Below are positions 8,369-16,697 of a stretch of DNA of 64,000 bases, piece after piece. Position 1 is the stretch's first letter. Each line of letters begins with the position of its first letter. The notes under the pieces are model-generated. The model was not told where the DNA came from, did no database searches, and saw only the letters and a list, made by a program, of their open reading frames with translations. The stretch is from the NCBI RefSeq assembly GCF_003627755.1, contig NZ_CP032694.1, positions 983,501-1,047,500 of the forward strand, given 5' to 3'. The stretch comes from Rhizobium jaguaris. GTDB taxonomy: Bacteria; Pseudomonadota; Alphaproteobacteria; Rhizobiales; Rhizobiaceae. Position numbers and translations under genes: made by a program.

Positions 8369-8756
8369 GTAAGATCCCCAAATGGCAAAGTGTCGCTATC
8401 TAAGCGTGCTTCTATGACAGTTCTATTGCGTTATACCCCATTCCGCCATGGCTTAGGTAGGGAAGCTGACACGAAACTGAACAAAAGGGCAGTTTCCCCA
8501 GCAGAAAACACGATAAATCTGGGAATGTTACAACTGTGCCACAGTTGATGTTGCCGGGCGGGTACGCTGCGGCCGCACATTTGTGCGCGGCGACTCGACT
8601 CACGCGGGGCTGACGACCTCTTGCACCCGAAAGGCGCCCCAGAACATCCGGCTATATTCGCGGCTGGATTGCGAGAGGTTGTCGTAGCCGACATCGAAAT
8701 CGCAGGGTCTTCATCGTTCGAAACGGCCCCAACGGGCCGTTTCGTCGACTCGCTCC
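8369..8756. other. Intergenic region, 388 bases
   Basis: This stretch separates two minus-strand genes. The right part holds the terminator of the L,D-transpeptidase gene (8719-8744); the left part must contain the promoter of the LpxQ-like gene. A lower-GC section lies at about 8400-8550. No convincing small gene or RNA was seen. Confidence 0.5.
8719..8744 (-). terminator. Hairpin terminator of the first L,D-transpeptidase gene
   Basis: CGAAACGGCCC and GGGCCGTTTCG form a perfect 11-bp stem with a 4-base loop, 12 bases after the stop codon at 8757. There is no T tract beyond the stem, so it may protect the 3' end rather than terminate strictly. Confidence 0.55.
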
Positions 8757-9458
8757 TTAGCTGCCGAACATGGTCCGCAATAGATCGATGCCGCGATCGT
8801 CAAAGCTGACCTCGCCCTGCTTGTTGCCAGGGCCGACGACGATGACCTTGGTACCGACCGGCGTGCGGTCGTAGAGGTCTATGACGTCCTTATTCATCAG
8901 GCGGATGCAGCCGGACGACATGTTCAGGCCGATGCTCCAGGGCTGGTTGGTGCCGTGGATGCGGAACGCCGTGTCGTTGCCGTTGCGATAGAGGTACATG
9001 GCGCGGGCGCCGAGCGGGTTGTCTTCGCCGCCTTCCTGATAGGCGGGCAGCTTGTGGCCCTTCTTGGCCTCACGGACGCGCATTTCCGCGGGCGGCGTCC
9101 AGCCGGGCCATTCTGCCTTGCGGGCGACCTTGACGACGCCGGACCAGCCGAAGCCCTCGCGGCCGACACCGATGCCGTAGCGCCGCGCCCGGTTGTCGCC
9201 TTCGACGAGGTAGAGATATTTGTTGTTGGTGTCGATGATGATCGTGCCCGGCGCCTCGTTGGTCACCAGCCGCACGACCCTCCGCTGAAACTGTGGCTTG
9301 ACCTGACCCTGCGGCTCGGTTGCCACGCGGATCACATCGGTCCGCGTCACTTGCGCGGCCTGAGGTGCAGAGGTGTTGAAGGCTGCGGCGCCCGATGCCG
9401 CCATGAGGCACGACATAGCAATGCCCGCCGCCGCCACGACCGGTAGTATTGATTTCAT
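8757..9458 (-). CDS. L,D-transpeptidase (YkuD/ErfK family)
   Basis: A 233-residue exported protein. A signal peptide (MKSILPVVAAAGIAMS...) is followed by a short linker and one YkuD catalytic domain. The catalytic signature is intact: IHGTNQPWSIGLNMSSGCIR, with the histidine and the cysteine of SSGCIRL. Substrate-loop features IIIDTNNKYLYLVE and WPGWTPPAEM are typical of the rhizobial subgroup. Such enzymes make 3-3 crosslinks in peptidoglycan or anchor outer-membrane proteins; Rhizobiales rely heavily on them for polar growth. ATG 9458 has GAGGGG 8 bases upstream. A second family member lies immediately upstream on the same strand (9682-10479). Confidence 0.92.
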   Translation of the reverse strand: MKSILPVVAAAGIAMSCLMAASGAAAFNTSAPQAAQVTRTDVIRVATEPQGQVKPQFQRRVVRLVTNEAPGTIIIDTNNKYLYLVEGDNRARRYGIGVGREGFGWSGVVKVARKAEWPGWTPPAEMRVREAKKGHKLPAYQEGGEDNPLGARAMYLYRNGNDTAFRIHGTNQPWSIGLNMSSGCIRLMNKDVIDLYDRTPVGTKVIVVGPGNKQGEVSFDDRGIDLLRTMFGS

Positions 9459-9615
9459 CTGTCATTCCCCTCTCGATTTACCCAGCGAGAAACTAACGAA
9501 ACTTACGAGAGGATCAAGATGAAATCGCTGATGACAAAGATCGAGCCGATGGAGCAGCGACCTGTTCCGGCGTCAAAAGAGCGTTATTGTCGGGTTATAT
9601 CAATGCTTACAACAG

Positions 9616-9671
9616 GATTGCTGCGCCCGGTGGTAAAATTGCTGCGCGCGAGCGAGCCGTGCGCAGCAATC
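9616..9671 (-). terminator. Terminator of the second L,D-transpeptidase gene, with duplicated arm
   Basis: On the minus strand the arm GATTGCTGCGC (9671-9661) pairs with GCGCAGCAAT (9647-9638), giving a 10-bp stem followed by TTTTACC. A second copy of the 3' arm lies at 9626-9616 and could pair with the same 5' arm for 11 bp. The first pairing is the plausible intrinsic terminator, 10 bases past the stop codon at 9682. Confidence 0.65.
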
Positions 9672-9681
9672 TTGGTAGCAA

Positions 9682-10479
9682 TCACATCACTATAACGCGT
9701 GTCCCGACTTTTACACGATCGTAGAGATCGATCACGTCTTCATTGCGCAGACGGATGCAGCCGGAAGACACGGCATTGCCGATGGTCCAGGGAGCATTCG
9801 TGCCGTGGATACGATAGAGGGTCGAGCCGAGATACATTGCGCGGGCGCCGAGAGGATTGGCTTCACCGCCTTCCATATGGGCCGGCAGGTAATGCCCCTT
9901 CTCGGCTTCGCGCGTCAACATTTCTGCCGGCGGCGTCCAATCGGGCCATTCCTGCTTGCGGGTGACGGTATGGGCGCCGGCCCATTCGAAGCCGGGTTTG
10001 CCGACGCCGACGCCATAGCGCCGCGCCTTACCGCCGTCCATCACCAGATAGAGGAAGCGATTGTTGGTATCGATGACGATGGTGCCTGGCTTTTCCTTGG
10101 ACTGGTAGTCAACGATCTGTGGCAGAAATTGCGGGTCGAGTTGGCCGCGGATTGCCGGATATTGCGGCCGGACGACCGCGACCGGCTGCACGATCGGACG
10201 TGCAAACAGGCCGCGCGGCTGGATCACCCGCCGAACCTCCGGATTGACGGCCTGGCTATCCGTCGGATCGCTCATCGGGTTGACTGCCTGGCGTGCCACA
10301 GGGCGAGTGGCATAGACGGCCGGCTGTACATTGGTACCGCCGAGCTGCATCACCCAGGGAGCGGTCAGGTCGGGGCTGACGATAACAGGCGGGCGCGACT
10401 GGTAACGGTCATCGGCGACTGCGTTGGTAGCGAGCAGACTCAAAACGCCCGCGGCAAATAAAAAGCATTGTTTCATCAT
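9682..10479 (-). CDS. L,D-transpeptidase (YkuD/ErfK family), second copy
   Basis: A 265-residue exported protein. Signal peptide MKQCFLFAAGVLSLLATNAVA, then about 100 residues of proline- and valine-rich linker without obvious domain, then a YkuD domain. Catalytic motif IHGTNAPWTIGNAVSSGCIR is intact. It closely resembles its downstream neighbour (shared IDTNN.(F/Y)LYLV, TPPAEMLTREAEKGHYLPA-like section), so the pair looks like an old tandem duplication with a diverged N-terminal linker. The terminator between them indicates separate transcription. Expected role is periplasmic peptidoglycan remodelling. Confidence 0.92.
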   Translation of the reverse strand: MMKQCFLFAAGVLSLLATNAVADDRYQSRPPVIVSPDLTAPWVMQLGGTNVQPAVYATRPVARQAVNPMSDPTDSQAVNPEVRRVIQPRGLFARPIVQPVAVVRPQYPAIRGQLDPQFLPQIVDYQSKEKPGTIVIDTNNRFLYLVMDGGKARRYGVGVGKPGFEWAGAHTVTRKQEWPDWTPPAEMLTREAEKGHYLPAHMEGGEANPLGARAMYLGSTLYRIHGTNAPWTIGNAVSSGCIRLRNEDVIDLYDRVKVGTRVIVM

Positions 10480-10781
10480 CGGACAAACTCTCTACAAATG
10501 GGCCGAGGATGGGCGTAATTGCGCCCGCTCCCGAATATGGTGCCACTTGCACGCCAGCGAATGGTAAACATCTATTCATCAAAATGCCGCGAAGCCGATA
10601 AACCTTTGTCAGGGTTACTACTTGGTTTGGAAAGACGGTTTGCAAGTGGTAAACCTTGAATCGGGATGACTTGCCTTCGAATCGTCCTCTCGATCTTAAC
10701 TATTTGATTGACCTGATCTTATTCGATAGCTGCCCGCCAGTGTTCGGGATCATGCTCTGAAATTGAGGACGAACTGCGAAA
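10480..10781. other. Divergent intergenic region between ldt and tag
   Basis: 302 bases between the minus-strand transpeptidase and plus-strand tag, so it must carry both promoters. The middle is relatively AT-rich. No operator, RNA or small gene could be supported. Confidence 0.45.
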
Positions 10782-11411
10782 ATGGCCGGAACGGGCATAA
10801 TCACCGGTGAGGATGGCAAGGACCGCTGCTTCTGGCACGGCAATTTGCCGGAATATCAGCGTTATCATGACGAGGAATGGGGTCGGCCCGTTATCGACGA
10901 CATCAGGCTTTTCGAAAAAATCTGCCTGGAAGGTTTTCAATCCGGCCTGTCCTGGTTGACGATCCTGCGCAAGCGCGAGAATTTCCGCGCCGCTTTTGCC
11001 GGTTTCGATTTCGAGAAGGTGGCCAAGTTCGATGAGGCCGATATCGCGCGCTGCCTGGGCGACGCCGGCATCATCCGCCACCGCGGCAAGATCGTTTCCA
11101 CTATCAACAATGCCCGCCGCGCCATCGAGCTGCGCCAGGAGTTCGGGTCGCTGGCGCGCTATTTCTGGAGCCATGAGCCGGCAGCCGCCGAGCGCCCGGC
11201 CTTTGTCGATTATCCGACCATCGCGGCCAATCCGACGACGCCGGCCTCGGTGCGAATCTCGAAGGATATGAAGAAGCGCGGCTGGACCTTCGTCGGTCCA
11301 ACCACGGTCTACGCCTTCATGCAGGCCATGGGCCTTGTCAACGATCACATCGAAGGCTGCTATTGCCGGAAAGAGGTGGAGGCGATGCGGAGTGCATTGG
11401 TACGGCCATGA
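10782..11411 (+). CDS. tag: DNA-3-methyladenine glycosylase I
   Basis: A 209-residue protein matching Tag over its whole length. The N-terminal DRCFWHGNLPEYQRYHDEEW, the helix-hairpin region GLSWLTILRKRENFRAAF, and the C-terminal VNDHIEGCYC are all present; the first Cys and a nearby His plus the C-terminal His and Cys form the structural zinc snap known for E. coli Tag. It excises N3-methyladenine from alkylated DNA. The stop overlaps the ATG of the next gene by 4 bases, so they are translationally coupled. Confidence 0.93.
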   Translation: MAGTGIITGEDGKDRCFWHGNLPEYQRYHDEEWGRPVIDDIRLFEKICLEGFQSGLSWLTILRKRENFRAAFAGFDFEKVAKFDEADIARCLGDAGIIRHRGKIVSTINNARRAIELRQEFGSLARYFWSHEPAAAERPAFVDYPTIAANPTTPASVRISKDMKKRGWTFVGPTTVYAFMQAMGLVNDHIEGCYCRKEVEAMRSALVRP

Positions 11412-11968
11412 GACGCCTGTTGCTTGCCTTTTCCCTGCTCGTTTTTGCCCTGCCTGGCGGGCAAGCCGCCCATGCACAGGATACGCAGAATGATGACAGC
11501 ACACAGGGCGCCCAGCAGACGGCGCTTCCGGAACTCGACCGTGGCGAGACCGTGGAAAAGCTTGGTTTCCCTGCTGTCCTGGAGAAATTGACGGGCTGGA
11601 CGAAGTTCGGCAAGGGCAAGGTCTATACACTGCCGCTCAAGAAAGGCCAGCACGTCCGGATCACCTTCAGCTCGAAGAGCAAATATGCCTATATGGCGAT
11701 CTTCGATCTCTCCTCGAACGATGACGAATCCTTCTTCGGTACCGACGAGGACGGCATGACCGCCGATGTCACCGTCAATGAGGACACGACCTGGCTGATC
11801 AAACCCTACTACTCTCGCGTTACCCGCCGCCGCGGCCGCGGAGCGCCCTACGAAATCCTCATCGATCCCAACCCGCCGGCCACACAGCAACCGGCAGGTC
11901 AGGATCAGAACCAGCCGGCGGATCAAGCACCCTTGCTGTTTCCACCGAAGGCAAAACAGGGGCTGTGA
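11408..11968 (+). CDS. Exported protein of unknown function, coupled to tag
   Basis: A 186-residue protein with a signal peptide (MRRLLLAFSLLVFALPGG..., cleavage likely after HA-QD). The mature part has a compact core with strand-like segments (VYTLPLKKGQHVRITF, YAYMAIFDLSSNDDESFF, TTWLIKPYYS) reminiscent of a small beta-sandwich, followed by a proline/glutamine-rich tail (NPPATQQPAGQDQNQPA). It starts inside the tag stop codon. I do not recognise a named family. The pairing with a cytoplasmic DNA-repair enzyme is probably just shared transcription. Confidence 0.7.
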   Translation: MRRLLLAFSLLVFALPGGQAAHAQDTQNDDSTQGAQQTALPELDRGETVEKLGFPAVLEKLTGWTKFGKGKVYTLPLKKGQHVRITFSSKSKYAYMAIFDLSSNDDESFFGTDEDGMTADVTVNEDTTWLIKPYYSRVTRRRGRGAPYEILIDPNPPATQQPAGQDQNQPADQAPLLFPPKAKQGL

Positions 11969-11975
11969 GGGATAG

Positions 11976-12680
11976 TTAGGACAGCCCCTCGATCACCCCT
12001 CGCAGCTCGCCAAGGTGTCCGATCTTGCGAAAGCGCGGCGCCTCCGTCGGCTCCTCGACATGTTCCAAGGCCCAGGTGAGTTCGTGCGGCACGAAGACGC
12101 CGAAACTTCCGGCGGCGAGCGCGGGCACGATGTCTGACTTGAGCGAGTTGCCGACCATCATTGCCCGTTCCGGCCCATCGCCGACTTTCGAGAAGATTCG
12201 GCGATAGGTGGAGGCATTCTTGTCGGAGACGATTTCGACAGCATCGAAGAAATCGCCGAGGCCGGATTGCGCGAGCTTGCGCTCCTGATCGAAAAGATCG
12301 CCTTTGGTGATCAGCACCAGCAGATAATTGCCCGCCAAAGCTTCCAGCGTCTCCTTGACATGGGGCAGCGTTTCGACGGGATGGGCGAGCAGATCCCGGC
12401 CGATGTCGAGGATCTGCGTGATCACGGTCGTCGGCACTTCGCCCTGGGTGATCTCGATCGCCGTCTCGATCATTGAAAGTGTGAAGCCTTTGATGCCGAA
12501 GCCGTAGCGGCGCAGATTGCGCTTCTCTGCTTCCAGCAGTCCTCGCGAAATGGTCTCGCTCTCGGCATAGTCGGCTAGCAGTTCGGTGAACTGCTGTTCC
12601 GTCAGGCGGTAGAATTGTTCGTTCTGCCAGAGCGTGTCGTCGGCGTCGAAGCCGATGGTGGTCAAAGGGCGTTGCGTCAT
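11976..12680 (-). CDS. HAD-superfamily hydrolase
   Basis: A 234-residue HAD phosphatase. Motif I is IGFDADDTLW near the N terminus, motif II the LVLITKGD strand, and motif III/IV GNSLKSDIVPALAAG. The cap is a helical C1 type. The FDADDTLWQNE form is common to a rhizobial subgroup of YjjG-like predicted phosphatases. Start taken at ATG 12680 (MTQRPLTT); an ATG at 12707 is also in frame. The gene is convergent with the exported-protein gene at 11408-11968, with 7 bases between stops. Substrate unknown. Confidence 0.85.
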   Translation of the reverse strand: MTQRPLTTIGFDADDTLWQNEQFYRLTEQQFTELLADYAESETISRGLLEAEKRNLRRYGFGIKGFTLSMIETAIEITQGEVPTTVITQILDIGRDLLAHPVETLPHVKETLEALAGNYLLVLITKGDLFDQERKLAQSGLGDFFDAVEIVSDKNASTYRRIFSKVGDGPERAMMVGNSLKSDIVPALAAGSFGVFVPHELTWALEHVEEPTEAPRFRKIGHLGELRGVIEGLS

Positions 12681-12980
12681 TGAAATGCTTGATCCTGCGA
12701 ATTGCATGGATGCGAGAGTCTATCGCGCGTTGAAACGGAGGCAAGAGCGAAGCGCCGGTAACTGCATCGTGATCGGCGCCGGGTATCGCGTTGAAATCGG
12801 ATTCCGGTGCATTATGTCGATGTTGTCTCGATGATTGCGGCGCCGAGACTGCTCCTCGACGACCTTCTTCGGACCTCCCAAGGCAGCGCGGATGAGCGGC
12901 TGTCATGCCGAGGCCAATAGCCAAGAGATAAGAATTCACCGGAAGCCGCCTTCCGGCGGATCACAAGGGAATTTCCTCAG

Positions 12981-14030
12981 ATGCGTTACAACCAACTCGG
13001 CAATACCGGCATGTTCGTCTCTGAACTTTGCCTGGGCACGATGACCTTCGGCGAAGCCAATCCCGACAGCAATTGGGGCGCCATCGCCGATGTCGACCAG
13101 GCGACGGCCGACAAGATCGTCGAAAACTCACTCGCCGCCGGCGTCAACTTCATCGACACCGCTGACGTCTATTCCTTCGGGAACTCGGAAAAGCTGCTCG
13201 GCCAGGCGCTGAAGAATGTCGGCGTGCCGCGCAAGGACGTCGTCATCGCCACCAAGGTCTACGGCGTCATGGGCGACAAACCCAACGACCGCGGCGCGTC
13301 GCGTGGCCATATCATGGACTCGGTTCAGGAGAGCCTCGAGCGGCTGCAGACCGATCACATCGACCTCTATCAGATCCACGCCACGGATTCGGTGACGCCG
13401 ATCGATGAGACGCTGCGTGCTCTCGACGATCTCGTTTCTCGTGGGCTGGTCCGCTATGTCGGCGTTTCCAACTGGCAGGCCTGGCGCATCGCCAAGGCGC
13501 TCGGTATTTCAGAACGCCGCGGCTTTGCCCGCTTCGAAACGGTGCAGGCCTATTACTCGATCGCCGGCCGCGATCTGGAACGCGAAATCGTGCCGCTGAT
13601 GGCTGAAGAGAAGCTCGGCCTGATGGTCTGGTCGCCGCTTGCCGGCGGTCTCCTTTCCGGCAAGTTCGGCCCCGGCGCGGCCGGCAACGGCGAAGGGCGC
13701 CGCGCCAGCTTCGACTTCCCGCCCGTCGACAAGGACCGCGCCTGGGCCTGCGTCGCCGCCATGCGTGAAGTGGCCGAGAAACACGGCGCGAGCGTTGCCA
13801 CCGTGGCGCTCGCCTGGATCCTGGCGAAGCCTTTCGTTACCAGCATCATCATCGGCGCCAAACGTCTCGATCAGCTCGACCAGAATCTGGCTGCCGTTAA
13901 GCTGAAGCTGGATGCAGACGATCTCGCCAAACTCGACGAGGTCAGCGCGCTCGCAGCCGAATATCCCGGTTGGATGATCCCGCGCCAGGGTGCTGCCCGT
14001 CGGCCGCAGCCTTTCGAACCGAAGGCCTGA
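12981..14030 (+). CDS. Aldo/keto reductase
   Basis: A 349-residue NADPH-dependent oxidoreductase of the AKR superfamily, YajO/YghZ-like. The catalytic tetrad can be placed: Asp and Tyr in FIDTADVYSFGNSE, Lys in VVIATKVYG, His in IDLYQIHATD. The cofactor-binding end SPLAGGLLSGKF and a late SIIIGAKRLDQLDQNL segment fit the family. GAAT/AAGGG sequence lies upstream of the ATG at 12981. It ends 48 bases before a convergent quinone oxidoreductase gene, with a GC hairpin (14044-14072) between them. Confidence 0.9.
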   Translation: MRYNQLGNTGMFVSELCLGTMTFGEANPDSNWGAIADVDQATADKIVENSLAAGVNFIDTADVYSFGNSEKLLGQALKNVGVPRKDVVIATKVYGVMGDKPNDRGASRGHIMDSVQESLERLQTDHIDLYQIHATDSVTPIDETLRALDDLVSRGLVRYVGVSNWQAWRIAKALGISERRGFARFETVQAYYSIAGRDLEREIVPLMAEEKLGLMVWSPLAGGLLSGKFGPGAAGNGEGRRASFDFPPVDKDRAWACVAAMREVAEKHGASVATVALAWILAKPFVTSIIIGAKRLDQLDQNLAAVKLKLDADDLAKLDEVSALAAEYPGWMIPRQGAARRPQPFEPKA

Positions 14031-14043
14031 TATCTCGCTAAGA

Positions 14044-14072
14044 CCGGGCCGCCACTTTTCGCGGCGGCTCGG
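14044..14072. terminator. Possible bidirectional hairpin between convergent genes
   Basis: CCGGGCCGCC and GGCGGCTCGG pair over 10 bp (one G-U) around a 9-base loop, located between two convergent stop codons. There is no T tract, so termination is uncertain. Confidence 0.4.
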
Positions 14073-14078
14073 CTGCAA

Positions 14079-15104
14079 TCACAGCTCGATGACGATCTTG
14101 CCGAAGGCACCGCGATCGAGATGATCGAAGGCCGCCGGAGCTTCGCCGAAAACATAGCGGTGGTCGATGACGGGCTTCAGGGCGATGCTGTCCACCGCGC
14201 GCACGAAATCTTCGAGCGAGCGTCGATGGCCGACACTGATGCCTTGGACGACAGGAGACTTCAACAGCAGCGGCGCCGCCGGACCGGAGATGTCGAAGCC
14301 TTCCAGCACGCCGATGACGGAAATCCTGCCGTGAGGCGCCACCGCTTTCAGCGATTGGGCGAAGTTCGGCCCCCCAGCAATTTCAATGACATGATCGATG
14401 CCGCGATCGTCGGTAAGTCGATAGACTTCCTCCACCCAGTCGTTGGTATTGCGGTCGATGCCGTGATGGGCTCCGAGAGCCTTTGCCCGTGCCAGCTTCT
14501 CCGGCCCCGATGAGGTCACGAATACTTCGGCTCCCTGTGCGGCAGCGATCTGCAGGCCGAACAGTGCCACGCCACCCGTTCCCTGCACCAGCACGCGATC
14601 GCCTGGCTTGATCTTGCCTCGTTCCACCAAGGCGAACCAGGCTGTCAGGCCGGCGCAAGGCAGAGTGCTCGCCTCCGCATCGTCGAGGCTAGTGGGTGCC
14701 GATACGAGCCAATCCTGCGGCATGGCCACATATTCGGAAAGTACCCCGGGATAGAAGCCGCCAAGCGTCTTGTAGGGTGGATTGCGGGCATCGCCGAGCG
14801 GCTTGTCATCGATCCAGCCGGGATGGAAGGTTGAAATGACCCTATCGCCGACGAAGAATCTGGCGACATCGTCTCCCACCGCTTCGACCACGCCCGCCAT
14901 GTCGGACGCTGGCACGAAGGGAAACTGAATCGGCAGGCCCATGCCGGTCTCGCGAACGAGCTTGTCGCGATAGTTCAGCGAAACCGCTTTGACCCGCACA
15001 AGCACTTCGCCGCGTGCGGGCGTGGGAACCGCCGTCTCCGTGAGGCTCAAGGGGGCGCCGACGGCAATATTCTCAAGGGTCCAGCGCTTCATTGTCTTCG
15101 TCAT
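14079..15104 (-). CDS. Zinc-free MDR oxidoreductase / quinone oxidoreductase
   Basis: A 341-residue medium-chain dehydrogenase. The GroES-like half has PFVPASDMAGVVEAVGD; the nucleotide-binding half has VQGTGGVALFGLQIAAAQGA followed by FVTSSGPEKLARAKALGA, where the basic/serine residues favour NADPH. The cysteine/histidine set of zinc alcohol dehydrogenases is not evident, fitting the quinone-oxidoreductase branch. ATG 15104 has AGGAG 7 bases upstream; a longer in-frame reading from 15209 has no site. It is divergent from a LysR gene whose operator-like repeats lie between them, so it is the likely target. Confidence 0.87.
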   Translation of the reverse strand: MTKTMKRWTLENIAVGAPLSLTETAVPTPARGEVLVRVKAVSLNYRDKLVRETGMGLPIQFPFVPASDMAGVVEAVGDDVARFFVGDRVISTFHPGWIDDKPLGDARNPPYKTLGGFYPGVLSEYVAMPQDWLVSAPTSLDDAEASTLPCAGLTAWFALVERGKIKPGDRVLVQGTGGVALFGLQIAAAQGAEVFVTSSGPEKLARAKALGAHHGIDRNTNDWVEEVYRLTDDRGIDHVIEIAGGPNFAQSLKAVAPHGRISVIGVLEGFDISGPAAPLLLKSPVVQGISVGHRRSLEDFVRAVDSIALKPVIDHRYVFGEAPAAFDHLDRGAFGKIVIEL

Positions 15105-15142
15105 CACGATCTCCTGTGAGGAATTGGAAGCAATGGAGTCAC

Positions 15143-15177
15143 TATATCGTTGCTTCTGTGTCGCCAGTGGCGATATA
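15143..15177. promoter_or_regulatory. Inverted repeats in the oxidoreductase/lysR spacer
   Basis: TATATCG (15143-15149) and CGATATA (15171-15177) are inverted, and TCGCC-AGT-GGCGA (15161-15173) is a second, nested dyad. Both lie in the 110-base spacer of a divergent LysR/oxidoreductase pair, where a LysR dimer or tetramer would bind. Inference from position and symmetry. Confidence 0.5.
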
Positions 15178-15214
15178 ATTTCCGTTAACTGGTTCCCACG
15201 AGGAAGCAATCATC

Positions 15215-16117
15215 ATGAATGACATGCTCAACGGCATTCCGGAATTCGTAGAGGCGGTCGAAGCGGGCGGCTTTTCGGCGGCGGCGGCGCGCATGAATCT
15301 CTCGCGCTCCGCGATCGGCAAGACCATCGCGAGGCTGGAGAGGCGGCTGAACGTCCGCCTGTTTCATCGCACCACCCGCATGCAAAGTCTGACGGATGAG
15401 GGCCAGGCCTTCTACGAGCGCTGCCGTCGGGCGTTGGACGAGATACAATCGGGCGAGGCCATGCTGGAATCGGGCAAGCGCGAAGTCACTGGACGCCTGC
15501 GCATCTCCATGCCGGTGCTCTTCGGTCGCCGCTGTGCCGCGCCGTTGCTGCTGGAACTTGCCCGCATGCATCCCAAGCTCGAAATGGATCTCTCCTTCAG
15601 CGATCGTGTCGTCGATCTCTTTGACGAGGGTTTCGATCTTGCCATTCGCAACGGCGTGCTACGCGATGAAGCCGGCCTTGCCGCTCGCAAGATCGCCTTG
15701 CATCGTATGACACTCTGCGCTTCGCCGGCTTATCTCGCCGAGAGAGGCAAGCCGCAGACCATTGCCGATCTCGATGGCCACGACCTGATTGTCTATGCAA
15801 GATCAGGCGAAACGAAGAAATGGATCTTTCTGCAAGATGACGGCAAGGCCGTCGACTATTTTGCGGAAACAAGGCTCCGACTTGATGATCTCGAAGTCAT
15901 GGCGGATGCGGCAGTGTCGGGAATGGGGATAGCGTGGCTGCCCTGCTGGCTGGTACGCGACTACGTGTCTGCCGGCACGCTTACGCCGGCGCTGAAGAAT
16001 GTGTCCAGCCGCGCTGTGAACGTCTATGCGGTCTGGCCGCAGACGCCGCAGCTCTCGCTGAAGATGCGCGCGGTCATCGACCTGCTGGCCGCACGCCTGC
16101 CTGACATCATGAACTGA
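15215..16117 (+). CDS. LysR-family regulator divergent from oxidoreductase
   Basis: A 300-residue LysR protein. Helix-turn-helix in residues 5-60 (FVEAVEAGGFSAAAARMNLS, then GKTIARLERRLNVRLFHRTT), effector domain after the TGRLRISMPVLFGRR link. Good ribosome site (GAGGAAG) before ATG 15215. The sequence class (CrgA-like, with ADAAVSGMGIAWLPCWLV near the end) commonly regulates a divergently transcribed oxidoreductase. It is convergent with the YCII gene, with only 21 bases between stops. Confidence 0.9.
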   Translation: MNDMLNGIPEFVEAVEAGGFSAAAARMNLSRSAIGKTIARLERRLNVRLFHRTTRMQSLTDEGQAFYERCRRALDEIQSGEAMLESGKREVTGRLRISMPVLFGRRCAAPLLLELARMHPKLEMDLSFSDRVVDLFDEGFDLAIRNGVLRDEAGLAARKIALHRMTLCASPAYLAERGKPQTIADLDGHDLIVYARSGETKKWIFLQDDGKAVDYFAETRLRLDDLEVMADAAVSGMGIAWLPCWLVRDYVSAGTLTPALKNVSSRAVNVYAVWPQTPQLSLKMRAVIDLLAARLPDIMN

Positions 16118-16138
16118 TCACCAAAGAATGGCCTTTGG

Positions 16139-16435
16139 CTAGACGCGAGCACCCTCTGCAAATACTTGGTTCCACTGCAGGATCTGCACGGATTTGCGCA
16201 GGCCAGCCGACCAGAATGGGTCTTCCTTCACTAACCGGTTGACGTCATCGAAAGCCTGAGCTTCGACAATCCATAGACCGCCGGCGAAAGCATCGCCCTC
16301 CCGGCTGAGCGGCCCTGCCGTCTTGATCGAAGCGGCGTTCGCCTCCAGGAAGGCAAAGTGGCGTTGCAGATAGTCCTTGCGGATGGCGGCGGCGTTTTGC
16401 TGGTCGTCCTCGAATAGAACTGCGAATAGCGACAT
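16139..16435 (-). CDS. YCII-related small protein
   Basis: A 98-residue ferredoxin-like alpha/beta protein of the YciI type. It opens SLFAVLFEDD, has the helix AAIRKDYLQRHFAFLEAN and the strand/turn GPLSREGDAFAGGLWIVEA, and closes with DVNRLVKEDPFWSAG, matching the YCII pattern in which a conserved Asp follows the Pro-Phe segment. Start at ATG 16435 with GGAG 6 bases upstream. Family members are possible small enzymes or ligand binders; the function here is unknown. Confidence 0.78.
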   Translation of the reverse strand: MSLFAVLFEDDQQNAAAIRKDYLQRHFAFLEANAASIKTAGPLSREGDAFAGGLWIVEAQAFDDVNRLVKEDPFWSAGLRKSVQILQWNQVFAEGARV

Positions 16436-16697
16436 CGTCATCTCCAATGAAAGAACTCAAGGGGCAAAACACCTCCATTTGGCGGCTTTCCTTGGGTTCG
16501 GTTATGTTTTGACCGGCGTTTGCGCCGATCGGCTCAATCTCTTCCGTCCGCAGGACGGAGTTGTCCTTCGGTTCTTGAACCAATCTCCAATGCGTGACCT
16601 GATGTGTTGGCTTCGGCCACAGAGTGACGTTCGGCTCCCGGTTTCCCATTCTCCTTGAGGAGCGCAGCCCGGACCTGCCGGGCTCGCTAACAGACGA
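16436..16697. other. Spacer between the YCII gene and the IS110 transposase
   Basis: 262 bases with no credible gene. It includes a CTCCT-TG-AGGAG palindrome (16651-16662) and a 7-bp hairpin AGCCCGG/CCGGGCT (16666-16684) just beyond the transposase stop. Part of this is presumably the right end of the insertion sequence; I cannot place the boundary because IS110 elements have no long terminal inverted repeats. Confidence 0.45.
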
